From positions 14,191,501 through 14,255,500 of the forward strand of contig NC_135364.1 in the NCBI RefSeq assembly GCF_051622035.1: a DNA stretch of 64,000 bases. Direction: 5' to 3'. How positions within the stretch are numbered: the first letter of the stretch is position 1; every line of letters begins with the position of its first letter. Positions 35,797 to 46,647 of the stretch are shown here, in pieces. Source of the DNA: Arctopsyche grandis (Eukaryota; Arthropoda; Insecta; Trichoptera; Hydropsychidae). Position numbers and translations under genes: made by a program. The notes under the pieces are model-generated. The model worked only from the letters and a program-made list of their open reading frames with translations, was not told the DNA's origin and did no database searches.

Positions 35797-36694
35797 TAAT
35801 ATTATGCAATCTTCTTAACTTAAAAAAAATAGAACAATTGTTTTTTTGAAGAAGCAATATAATTTTATGATTTGAATAAACAATACCCATAATTTTTGCA
35901 TTCACAATCTTGACACATCTTTATTAAATTATGCACATACTATGTATGTACCTATAAAATAATAATAATAATACCTACAACATACCTATGTGTACATATA
36001 TGTATGTATATATGTATATATTGTTTAAATAAATAAATAACTTTGTAAAAATAACTATTTTATTTATTCTCAAACACAAACATCTTTCAATCGGTAAAAG
36101 ATAGATGGTATAGTGAAAAAAAATACGAATACTTAAAAACATAGACAATATTGTATTTACATATACATATATGTGTATATATGGGCCGTTATATTTGAAA
36201 GTGGCGAAGTCCAATTTTTAGTTCAAAAACAATTTTTTTGATTGACTTAATTCACTGTTATCACTTCTTTTAATTAGTGTAGAATCTCGGAGAAGCAGAA
36301 TAAACGTATTACAGGCCACCATTGTTTTTAAATATTTTTAAACCCAAAACATTATATGATATTTAATGTATTGCGAGATATTTCTCAAAATAAGGAAAGT
36401 GGACTTACGTCATTTTCAATTATAACGGCTCATATGTATTCGCATAAAAATTAGTTAAATGTGGAGAAATAAAACTAAATACATATTATAATCATGCTAC
36501 ATTTCAATACTTAAAACCATTAACGTTATCTAAATGGCAAAAATGTATTCATATTAAAATGAATTCGATATTAGAAATAAATTATTTTATTTATTATTTG
36601 AACATATACTAATAAACAAATAAATAGAAAAAAATTAACCACTTTGGTTGACGATTTAAAATTAAATTTAATATACCTAGTACATACATACATA
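35797..36694. other. Intergenic, no gene seen
   Basis: AT-rich with ATGTATATATGTATAT-type microsatellites. Confidence 0.6.
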
Positions 36695-36864
36695 TCACAC
36701 ACCGGCGAGAATAGCCCCACAATTATGACGAAATAAACTTATTTTTTCTGTGAAATCTTTATTGTTAATTTTTTGGAAATGACAGTAGTTTAATAATGTG
36801 CTTTCATTAACATCCTGTAAAGTTAGGTTTTATAAGTTGTGACTTTATTCTCGCCGGTGTGCGA
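36695..36864. mobile_element. MITE with 19-bp inverted repeats and TA duplication
   Basis: The left end TCACACACCGGCGAGAATA is matched by the reverse complement of 36846-36864 with one mismatch. TA dinucleotides flank both sides (36693-36694 and 36865-36866). At 170 bp with no coding capacity, it fits a Tc1/mariner-type MITE. It lies just downstream of the lipase gene. Confidence 0.75.
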
Positions 36865-36919
36865 TATAATAAATTCCACTGTAAGTGATCATTGAAACTA
36901 ACGGGCTCTTTGGTTCATA

Positions 36920-36925
36920 TTTATT
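36920..36925 (-). promoter_or_regulatory. Polyadenylation signal of the lipase gene
   Basis: AATAAA on the minus strand, about 60 bp after the stop codon at 36985. Confidence 0.55.
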
Positions 36926-36984
36926 TAGGGATATTGATCGTTTTCTTTAAATTAACATGAATTATCCTACACTTGAATATCAAA

Positions 36985-39138
36985 TCATATAGTACAACCA
37001 TCCAAACCCAAAGCGAAAGGCGGAGCAGACGATGTCTTCAAATAATATTGACCTCTGGAGTTCGTTGATGAATTGAGACCCATATTCAAAATATTATTGT
37101 CGTTACACATACCATCCGAAAATTTTATCAAAGAACCACATCTTCTTCCAACCAAACTACTTGAGTTTCGAACAGACTGAAGATACAGCTCAAAGGCTCT
37201 GCCATGACTACAAGAAGACTCGGAACAACCGGGCTGATTAGGACCTCCACCGTTCACGAAAAAGTCCACGTGTCCCAAAGTCTCTACCATACCTCGTAAT
37301 CCCTTATTCGTGTGGATAATATCAACAAAATCAGCATGATCTCTGTACAGACCTTTTGTCAAGTCGTTATTGGAGAAGCAAGGACCTGCCGGATCGATTC
37401 CTGTGATCCGTCCTAATTTTGTCTTCGTTAACACCTTATAATAATAACCAGTCCATCCGGCGACATGAGCTCCTAGGCTCATTCCGACCAGTTGTACTCT
37501 CTTTGGATCATACCTTGCAAATTCGAAAAGTTCAATCAAAAACTCAGACAACATTTTACCGATGTACTGCGTCATATCGGCCGAATAAATGTAATTTCCT
37601 GTTATTACATTCTTAGCGTCAACTAATAGAACATTATAACTCCCATAATCATGATATGCCAATGATAGTGGCATCATAGAAGCTGGTTCGTCTTGAAAGC
37701 CGTGTATAATCAGTACAGTTGGTTTTTCGAAATCAAACTTTTGAGATATATGCCTGGCTTTTTTGAATTTCAAACTTTCACTGGGCGTGTGCCAAATGAT
37801 AGACATTGTATCTAAATCGTCCTTTATCTTGTTGTTGAACGGTAAATGTAGTCCAAAGTCTTGTATCTTCATCATCATGTTACCTAAATTTTGAAAAATA
37901 TACAAGACGGTTAAAATGTTGTAGTAATAATATTATAATCCCTTTCCTTGCGATATTGTTTAACGGGAATCATTGCAAAACCAGTTTTAAAACGCGCTCT
38001 GTTTAACAGTTAAATCGGTTTGCGTGTCGTTCACCAGTAAGGAGAGAGCATATAGCACTCTCTCTGGATACAATTATTTATTTAGTAATGGAATAAAAAT
38101 AGCCAACTAAGACAATTTATAAATGAAGAATGTGTACATATGTTACTTAGATGTATTTTGTCTATTATTCAAAAATGCGTCTAGAGTGTAATAAAATGTA
38201 ATTCATTATTTTAAGAACATAAAACATGTTTATAACGATATAAATTTTGGAATATAAAGATATACATATAAATCATCTACATTATTGTATTTGTTTTATA
38301 TTTATGCTTGTTTTTTTTTTTTTTATTTTCATCTCATTGTATATGTACATTTTTCTTTTTTTTAACCATAGTGACGACTTGGAACTACTTTGTAATGTCA
38401 CTATGGCAAAATTGTTATAAATAAATAAAGGAAAGCAGTTTATTTATAAAAAAATGTCTTGAAAGGTATTGTTAATTAAGATGATATTTAGTTTTTTATA
38501 AAATAAAGTACTACATATAATGAAGACTTAAATTATGATGGATATATTTTTCTAATATCGTCTTGAAACAGATTTTAAATTGTAAATATGTGTTTTGAGA
38601 TTTTGCTTGTACATATGTATTATATGAATACATTTAAATAAGGAAAAATTAAATTTAAAATAATCAATTTTAGAATACTTTTTTCTAAAGGTTTTTAGTT
38701 AATTTATAGTTAAAGGAGTTTTTTATAATATATTTTCTATATGTACATATATGAGTTTGGTAGTGAGAAATTTAATAAAACATAAGACACAGCTATTAAA
38801 ACTTAGTTTGGTAACTGAAAGAATACAAGTACATGAATTAGATCGAATTGTTTGTATGTATGTATGTATGTATGTTAGAACACATTAATTTAAAATATTA
38901 CACAAGAGCACTTAAAAAATTGGAACACTATTATTATGCATGATTACACTAAACCACGTGGAAAGGGACTGTCAAACATTGAGAGATTGTTAAAAATTAT
39001 ATTATGGCATTGAATATCAGTAAATGAGCGGTACTCACACATTCTCGAACCGACCATGAACATGTCCTCGTTGACATACTGCTCAATGGTGCATGAGGAT
39101 GTTATACACTGCAAGAGCAGATTCAAAACAGACACCAT
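36985..39138 (-). CDS. Insect neutral lipase / phospholipase A1-like, two exons
   Basis: This predicted secreted alpha/beta hydrolase of the pancreatic-lipase family acts on triacylglycerols or phospholipids. The coding exons are 39138-39039 and 37883-36985 (minus strand), joined across a GT-AG intron to give 332 aa. Exon 1 encodes MVSVLNLLLQCITSSC, a weak signal peptide. Exon 2 carries IIHGF (His94, oxyanion region), GMSLG with nucleophile Ser169, GIDPAGP with Asp197 and CSHGRAFE with His260, so the triad is complete. The donor GTGAGT and acceptor TTTAG leave a codon split 1+2, which joins to Cys and keeps frame. Length is normal for insect lipases. The intact triad argues against a yolk-protein-like non-enzyme. 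The ATG at 39138 is preferred over one at 39204 because it starts the hydrophobic segment. Confidence 0.88.
37884..39038 (-). other. Lipase intron
   Basis: 1,155 bp; donor GTGAGT at 39038, acceptor ending TTTCAAAATTTAG at 37884. It contains a TATG microsatellite (38854-38875) and, on the opposite strand, a LINE-type 3' stem-loop (38366-38406). Confidence 0.82.
38366..38420 (+). repeat. Orphan LINE/SINE-type 3' stem-loop, in the lipase intron
   Basis: Perfect 10-bp stem CCATAGTGAC / GTCACTATGG (38366-38375 / 38397-38406) with a 21-nt loop containing TTGTAA. It is preceded by a T-rich stretch and followed by ATAAATAAATAAA. The layout matches the 3' end of the LINE at 1-3943, so this is probably a 5'-truncated LINE copy reduced to its tail. 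Confidence 0.6.
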
Positions 39139-39649
39139 GCTGATTTTCTGTGACCGTTCGACTGTAGAAGTCTTTAGAAAGTGAAGTAAACGATGGCGTG
39201 GCAAAGCGAAACGCGCGGTTCGCGATCCGCAATCAAGTGGCCGACTGTTGCTCGATTCTATTCGTTAAGGTCACTGTTGAATGTCCGCTCTTGATGTTGA
39301 TCTTAACCACCGGTTGGTCAACGTTGCATTTCAGGAAAAAAATATATACAAAAATATTTCCCCACATCCTGAAATCGGTGTGGGGAACTGGTATGCTGAC
39401 AGGAAAATAAAAAAATTTCACACACACGTGAATGTATAATATTTGCACGTTGTGCCAAAATTTTATGATTTCCTAATTTAAAATCATGCGTTGACTATCA
39501 ACGGGCAGATACGCTATTCTGATTGTCATTTACCGTGCGTGACGTGTTGGGCAAGTCATTGATTCAAAGATAGCGAACAATCACCACGCCGCGACGTTGA
39601 TTTTAAAAATTCAAATATATGTAATTCGATTATAAGGTTTATTTATAAA
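39139..39649. other. Lipase 5' flank
   Basis: Should hold the promoter and 5' UTR on the minus strand. CAGTC-type initiator-like words occur near 39161 and 39240, but no TATA box is convincing. Confidence 0.35.
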
Positions 39650-40615
39650 CTAGTGTTATGCCCGTTGTAATTTCAACGGGTGGTTTCGGAAACAAATTGA
39701 TACTTGATTTAAAATAAACTTGCAATACGAATAGTAATAATTAATCGGAATCGGAACTGAAACAGGGATCGGAAATTGGAATTGAAACAGTAATTGGGAT
39801 TCGGAATTGAAACAGGAATTGGGAATCGGAACTGAAAAAGGAATTGAGAACCGGAAATGAAATAAGATTTTGAACCTGGAATTGGGAACCGGAACTGAAA
39901 GAGGAATTTGGACCCGGAACTGAAGCAGGAATCTGGAACTGGAACTGAAAAAGGAATCTGGATACGTTACTGAAAAATGTGTTGGTCCTGGTTTCGATCC
40001 GAACGTGGTTGATTTTTTTTCAAATACCTTTTAAATATATTTATATTTAATTGTTTAATATGAAAAAAGGTAAAAACTACCTACCTACCTACCTACACGT
40101 AAAAAGCACAAAACACCAATAGAAAAATTAATTAATTAATTAAATAAATTTTCAATAGATGGCGGTAAATTCTCTGCCAAGAGGAAAAATTAGTAGCAAT
40201 AGTATATATAGAACTTTTTTCTTTTGTTATTGTATTCGTATATATGTACGCTTTGGCAGTGATTTAGCTGTGACGTATATATGTATGTCGAATCGAAACG
40301 ACTATTATAGTACGTCGAGCGTTATCTCAGACAGACACGGAGAGAATAGCGATATTATATATATGATGATGGTCGTGTCCAATGGTACCCGGCTTCGCTC
40401 GATATTTGTAATAAAAACAGCTTAAACATGGCCAAATCTAATAGTAAACATTTTATTAAATTTATTTGAATAGTATTATTTTATTTAAATTTATTTGAAT
40501 ATTCGTTTGATTTTTTATTGAATTAAACGTCACGGAATCAACGACCCAAAAACACATACATATGTACATACATACACACATACATACAAAGTCTCTTTCG
40601 AAATTATATATTAGA
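39650..40615 (-). mobile_element. Composite Helitron-like element with internal minisatellite
   Basis: On the minus strand the 5' end is A|TCTAATATATAATTTCG at 40615, as in the element at 12199-12451. The 3' end is a hairpin CCCGTTG / CAACGGG, then CATAACA, CTAG (39650) and T, as in the element at 32440. Between them lie sequence shared with 33020-33425 and a GGAACTGAAA-type minisatellite (39745-39980). It is non-coding. The two ends belong to two otherwise separate small elements, so this copy is chimeric or the complete family member. Confidence 0.68.
39745..39980. repeat. Minisatellite, about 24-28 bp units
   Basis: About nine imperfect units of GGAATTGGGAACCGGAACTG/AAACA type, drifting through CGGAACTGAAAC, GGAATTGAAACA and GGAATCTGGA. 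It is purine-rich on the plus strand and sits inside the Helitron-like element. Confidence 0.85.
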
Positions 40616-42749
40616 TATGCATTTTTAAGTTTTATTGCATTCAGTATATTTATTTGTTTTTTTTTTTAATTTAATTTAATTCAATATATTTCGCCATAAT
40701 GCCATTACGGTTTACGGTGATGGAATTATGGATGGTTAAGATGATGGAGGTTCATTCAACATCCCAATCAATCTTTCTTTATCCTATTTTTATTTAGAAC
40801 TTCGGAATAAAAGAGATTCTGAACCACGAAATGTATGCATATGTATCTCGGTGGTTAGCATAAACGGAACCACCGAAATATACGTTTTTAGTCTCCTTTG
40901 TGCGTCAATGCATTTCTTTGTGGTTTTTTTTTGTTGAATAAAAATGATGAAATATTTAACCACATCTTGATAACGATATTTAAAAGTTTGCTTCAAAAAT
41001 AATATGATTCATAAAGAGTACACTGTATTAATATTGAAATAAGATGTTAATGTGGTTTTTCAACGAATAAATTAAGTGATACTTGTATATTCATACAGAC
41101 ATATGTACTCAATCAAATCGGACGTATAACAGGTCAATTCCTTTCTCAAAAAAAAAAAACAGGGTCAACGTCAAACTTTAGCAACTCATTGCATCAATTA
41201 AATATTATGCATGCGCAAACGATACTCTTTCATAATACATAGTTTCGATAATACATTCAATAAAAACCGAGGAGTTACTATCAGACTGAGCGGTAAACCG
41301 AGTGGAACTCGATGAAAGTGAAACAAACAAATGCCTATACATACATACATTCACAGATGGAGAGATAGTTTTGTTAGAAATCAAACGCTATGCGGTTCAG
41401 TTCGTTAACCGGCCGGTTATATTTCACCGGATAGAGTGGAAGGAGGGGGAGGTGAGGGGAGCGGCACGTTCGACCCCTTTCCCCACCCACCCTCTTTCAG
41501 CCCACCCCCATCAAGTTCCACATGTTGATTCTATGGGCCATAAGGTGGCGGCGCCCACACACACACACACCTCGCATCGATATGACGCTTAATCACCTTT
41601 CAATATTCAGCTCACGATTTGGGAACCTTATGGTTGTTTGCAATCGGGACCGGTCGCCATCCCGCCCCCTGCCCAGCTTCCAAACCGGAGATAAACCGTT
41701 TCGAGGACCCCCGAATTCGCGGTCAAACCGCCTTTGTTGGCTCTTACTAAGGAAGGTAGCAAATTTTTTTGAAACAATCTGCAAATTTGCAACTGTAACT
41801 TTTTTATGTAAATATTCATCGATTTTACATGTTCATCATGATTAAACGTCGGCGGCCAGGATGATTGTACCTCCAAAAAATGTTTCACTATTGTCAATTA
41901 CACTGTTCGACAAATGACGACTTTTTTTTTGGTTCAAGGACGCATCATATTTCGACTATTTTTGTGGATTAATAACAAAAATTCTATTGATAGGCTTACC
42001 TCGATAAAATAAACGAATCCACAAGAATAGTCGAAATACGATTTTTCTAAGTGGAATTTTATTTAATTCTCATATAAAGACAGTTTAATATATCATCCCT
42101 ATTAATTCAATTCAGATTCGTGTAAATACGAGTAAATAATAGTACGAGTTTTTAGTTGGAAATTTTACCGATTTGAAATATAGCACACTTCCAATTAATC
42201 CTTTTAAACGAAAACAAAATATAGTATGGCCAGAACATTATCCCAATAAACATGTTTCAATAGAAAATACTCAATATAAAATAGTATTAAAAGTGGGAAA
42301 AAATCCCAATTGAAAATACGTACTTTTGACTTTTGATTTGAACTGGATGACTACTTAGAGCGATTTGAAAGCTGAAAATTACTACAAATAAAAGATAAAA
42401 TACATGACTATAGATTCCAATATTTATTTTGAACAGAAAATTGACAGATTTTGAGACATCGACCGAACAACACCAAGGTATAGAAAAATCGCGCGATTTA
42501 AAAAACGCATATACCTCCGAATCTCGAGCCAAACAACATTTTTTATCACCAGATTCGTGTTTAATGGGCATAGATCTATATATGTATAAGAAAAGTCATA
42601 TTTCATCTCTGAACCATTTTTCGTGTCGAACCGTGTTACTATTGTCCTACAAAGCAAGAGAGCAAAAAGAAGGTTAAAAAGTGAAAAAAAAATTCCGTAT
42701 TATATATGTATTTGAGAAATATTTGCATGAAATATATCAGCGAGTTGTT
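40616..42749. other. Intergenic, no gene seen
   Basis: Contains a GC-richer patch (41400-41760, with a CA run at 41557-41572) whose overlapping frames are unconvincing, and an inverted repeat of about 25 bp per arm at 41947-42041. Confidence 0.5.
41947..42041. repeat. Inverted repeat, about 25-bp arms
   Basis: ATATTTCGACTATTTTTGTG near 41947-41971 pairs with CACAAGAATAGTCGAAATAC near 42015-42041, with few mismatches and about a 45-bp spacer. It could be a tiny TIR element. Confidence 0.65.
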
Positions 42750-42754
42750 ACCGG

Positions 42755-42872
42755 GAGGAAATGGTCGTGCGATGGAAAGTCACCGCGATGAAATGCCACT
42801 GCAATGAATTTGTCCCGCAATGAAATGTCATGCACGATGAAATGGTCGTGCGATGAAATGTCTGATTTCGAT
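42755..42872. repeat. Tandem repeat, about 18-bp unit (GCGATGAAATG)
   Basis: Six imperfect units built on (G/C)CGATGAAATG(T/G/C)C, including GTGCGATGGAAAGTC, CGCGATGAAATGCC, CCCGCAATGAAATGTC and GTGCGATGAAATGTC. Confidence 0.8.
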
Positions 42873-43121
42873 AACAATAGTATATATGTATAATACATAC
42901 ATAGCAATCATTTGCTAAATCTGGCTATTTGACATCCCTAGTTACGAGAGAGAATTACCAAAAGAGAAGTTAAGTTCAGACGTTGTTTCTGGATTGCGTC
43001 TCCGTTTGTCAGTTAACTGTCTTACCATTAGATACATACACCGATTTCTCAGAAATTCGAAAAAAAAGGTATTTATGGCTCATATTTGATGCTATATATT
43101 TAACTTATATATATTTAAATA

Positions 43122-43540
43122 ACCAACAGCATAGCTCGGTCGTTAAGCTTCTGCTTAGCGTCAAGAAGGTGGCGGGTTCAATCCCTGAATGAAAATGAAT
43201 TTTTCAGAGTATGCTGTTGGTCAGACCTGGATTTGTGACTCCAGGTTGATCGTTGCCTATCAGAGTTTGCCAATTTTCTCTGATTTCATTGTTGAAACGG
43301 TTCCCGGAAAAAAAATAGCTAAAAATCCTTCCTACCTACTATGTCACCACTATTTGAAGTTTGATTGATGTACAATAAAATTTATGTACAATTCATAGAT
43401 GTCTCAGTGTCTCGCAATTCAACGACTTATAATAAAAATGCTGCATTTGTATTTGTAATTGGCCAGAAAGGCGCATTAGGATTTACCTGTAAGGCCTTCC
43501 TGGTATATATGTAAATAAAAATAAAAATAAAATAAAAAAA
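43122..43540 (+). repeat. tRNA-derived SINE (type A), best full-length copy
   Basis: The head has TAGCTCGGTCGTTAAGC (box A) and GGGTTCAATCCC (box B). The body has GGTCAGACCTGGAT, TCAGAGTTTGCCAATTT and GTTGAAACGGTTCCCGG. The 3' stem-loop is at 43463-43472 / 43494-43503 with a 21-nt loop containing ACCTGT. The tail is (AAATA)n. It is presumably transcribed by Pol III from the internal boxes and retrotransposed by a partner LINE. Confidence 0.9.
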
Positions 43541-44949
43541 AAACTGCACCAGACGCATTTCACGGTAGCTGTATAAATACAGAAAGTTGTATATATACAG
43601 AATTTTAAATGAGGCACGTAGCCACTCGATAACGAATATGTCGAATTAGTGTTTTTAAATTTGAACAATTTGTTGTCACCCCAAAAACGGTGTCTATAAT
43701 TATATAGATTATCGATTTGAGTAAATATTTCTTTTTTACATACCTCCTTTACGTTTCACATGGCTTTTGTGTCAGTGGTCATTTTTATCTCTTATCCGAT
43801 CGTTTTTACTTTAATATTTACAGGTTACAGTGGTTTTCTTTCCTTTTTTTTGTAATATATTTAATGTTATTAAAGTCTGAAGAAATAGAATAAATATTTT
43901 TAGTTATATTTAAGTGGAGTCGCAAACCGTTTCCAGATCACGATTCGTACGTATTTGATAGAAAATGTGTTATAGCAACTAACTTACAAACCCGGAATCT
44001 TTTAATATTCATATCGTATTGTGCGGTTGCCGATCGACATTTCGGCACTGTCCTTTTGTACCTCGTGTAGGGATACATGGATCTTTGGTAGACGTCGTTG
44101 ACTATCGTTCGGATTGAATGCTGACTTCTGGGTACACATCCTTTGGGCTTGGCCAAGAATTCGGTCCCCCTACCTCTTTGGTGGTTCCCATCAGACTTTT
44201 CCTTTGCTTCCCAGTTTTGAATAGGCTCGTTGCTATGGCAGTCAAGATGAATGAAAGTGTCGAACGGGCCCCCCGGGACCTTCAAGTGTCGGCACGTCTC
44301 ACTTTGGGTCGATTTCAATATTGCGCCAATAATGGAATTTCGCACGAGAGCCACCCCACCCCGCATATTGCATGCGAGAGACTTTCGCATAAATATTAAT
44401 TTGAACGCGGTGTAATATAATTACTTTATTTACATGCGAAGTTTTTTTTTGTGAGAAATTTTGACCGCGAGGTTTTTTGTTTGTGTATCCATGTATTATA
44501 GTATCGTTCTTTTATCACGTTTTTGGTTTTTAGAAAATATGTACACATTCTGGAGGTGGTTTGAAATATTCGGGATACGACTTAAATAGGCTAAGATGAC
44601 AATAATAATATATAAATAAATATATTATATGATATATGTACCTATAAAATAGTATGCACCAGTGGCGTTCCCCAGAAATTTCTATTGCAAAGTCTTACTT
44701 ACAGTAGCGCAAGCAGGATACAAGAGGACTTGGTATGACGTCATAGGGCCGGGTTGCACCGTGCGACTTGCGAGCGACTTGGTTGAGGGCGACCAGACCA
44801 ATGCATGCAGGTAGATGAGACATTGTTTGTCGCACACATTTCCATACATTTTTTCGTGTCGCGCAACTAGTCGGCCGACAAAGGCCCGGTGCACAGTGCG
44901 GCCTGGTCCTGCTCGCTCACAGGTAAGTTTATCACCAAGTGATCAGTGC
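43541..44949. other. Intergenic; GC-richer blocks of unknown nature
   Basis: 43940-44400 carries overlapping frames on both strands (150 aa minus) without recognisable motifs. 44657-44935 starts CAGTGGCGTTCCCC, which is hAT-end-like, and contains two related GGGCCGGGTTGCACCGTGCG / GGCCCGGTGCACAGTGCGG blocks; it may be a decayed repeat. Confidence 0.4.
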
Positions 44950-44954
44950 GTTCG

Positions 44955-45350
44955 ATTCATTATACTGCTGGTTAGATTTGGGGGTATTTCTGACTCCAAA
45001 TCGATCGTTTCTTATCAGAGTTTGCCAATTTTATCATCATTGTTGAAACGGCTCTTCAAAATTGGCAAAAAATCATTTTTCCTGTTATCGCAAATCTTCT
45101 GTATTTAATGTACGTACAATTTTTAAAAATGATGTTCAAATCTAAAATCCATAGCTGTCTCAATGGATTGATTCCAGAATGAATTAATTAATTAATTGTT
45201 ATTTCGTGTTCTTCAGCTTCTGGAAATATAGTGATTTATGTAATAATAAAATGCTGCATTGTTTGTAATTCATTTTCCAGAAAGGCGCATTGAGGTCTTC
45301 ATGCCAAGCCTTCCTGGTAATCTGTAAGAAAAATAAAAATAAAGAAATTA
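44955..45350 (+). repeat. SINE (older type A subfamily)
   Basis: Has ACTGCTGGTTAGATTTGG, TCAGAGTTTGCCAATTT, GTTGAAACGG, CTGCATTGTTTGTAATT, a 3' stem-loop region (CCAGAAAGGC / GCCTTCCTGG) and an AAATAAAAATAAAG tail. The tRNA-like head is missing or replaced. Confidence 0.8.
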
Positions 45351-45383
45351 TTTTAAGACTTAATTTTTTTACAGTTATCTTAT

Positions 45384-45473
45384 TTAACCGCTTAGACGCC
45401 CAGCCGACGCGCTGAGCGTATAATAGATACGGCTGTTTGCGCCTTAAGGCGCTTTGGGCAGCTAAGCGGTTAA
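45384..45473. mobile_element. TTAA-flanked MITE
   Basis: TTAA at 45384-45387 and 45470-45473 brackets about 82 bp with inverted ends CCGCTTAGACGCCCA and TGGGCAGCTAAGCGG (two mismatches). TTAA target choice is typical of piggyBac-type elements. The inside is GC-rich with further small palindromes (GCGCCTTAAGGCGC). Confidence 0.7.
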
Positions 45474-46647
45474 CAAATTACATTTTAGCACTATTATCTT
45501 TTTTTATTTCAATTTTTATTTTATTTTTTTATTCAATGTCAAATATGAATTAAATTACGTATGTATTTATCATACATGTATGTATATTAATTTCAAAACC
45601 ATAAACTAATCATGTACATATTCACTAGCATGCATATGTGATAGGAGCATAATAAGCTTTTCTTAACAATTATGTTACAAACAACAATCACTATGGATTG
45701 AAGGCCGAGGTATGAAACGCTTGAAATAACATCTGCAGAGAAAATCTCATCGTTTTTGACAAAAATCAAAATAAATTGATTCCTCCACGAGCTCGGACAT
45801 CTCGTAAATTCAGCGACTGAAACTTTTCTTATTTCTTGTCCCCGCTTATAATGGAGTCGGCCGTCCGTCCCGGGGACGAATCCTCTTCTCATTTCCGCTG
45901 CTTTGACATATTAAAAAAAAGTTTTGCGAGCGCTCGATCATAACAAAGGCGTTATTGAAAGTTTGGTCCTCGTCTCCAACGTTTCAGACTCCTTCCGGCT
46001 TACGGGCAAATCGAATATCCTTATGCCGAGCTCGCGCCGCATGAATAATGGACCTGAGATACGCGGTGTTTAGACAAAATTTGTTACCCCACGTCATGTT
46101 GTATTTTGCCTGTTACGGCTCTGTATTAATGGCGTCTGAAGAGACGCAGAAAGATTTAAGAATGACGAAGAGGCGGGAAAAATGAAACCGAGACGCGAGA
46201 CTATAAATTCAAGTCTTGAGCCCGACACTCTTACTCTTGACGAATGAGTCCTTCGATTATTTTACCTATAAATTATATTTATCACACTTGCCAACATGTA
46301 TTATAAAAGAGGATATTACATTTTAATAGATACGTTGATATTACATTTTAGTAGTACTTTTAACCTCAACTAAAATATAACTTTTTTATTTGCTTAGAAG
46401 ACCTTTTCATTTCATTTTTATTGAAAGCATCACTTATTTTTTCTCACTTAATCTTCTTGTATTCATCTTTCATTCCTTTTAACTAATTATATTTTGCACT
46501 CATTGCTTGCCACTTTTATTTTATAAACCATTCCACTATGTTAGTTATCCATTTATGTACATATTATTTTAATAGGGATAATATTTTTAGAACGGCTGTA
46601 AAATAAATTACACGAAAAATGTCAAAACGACATTTAATGTCACTAAA
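45474..46647. other. Intergenic, no gene seen
   Basis: 45690-46220 is GC-richer than its surroundings, without a supportable frame. Confidence 0.5.

Noticed and set aside
43122..43190. tRNA gene
   Set aside because: Box A and box B are present, but the cloverleaf is not complete and the sequence continues into a SINE body; the same head recurs in other SINE copies.
43938..44390. 150-codon minus-strand frame with a plus-strand frame over it
   Set aside because: GC-richer DNA gives long frames on both strands by chance; no motif or splice context recognised.
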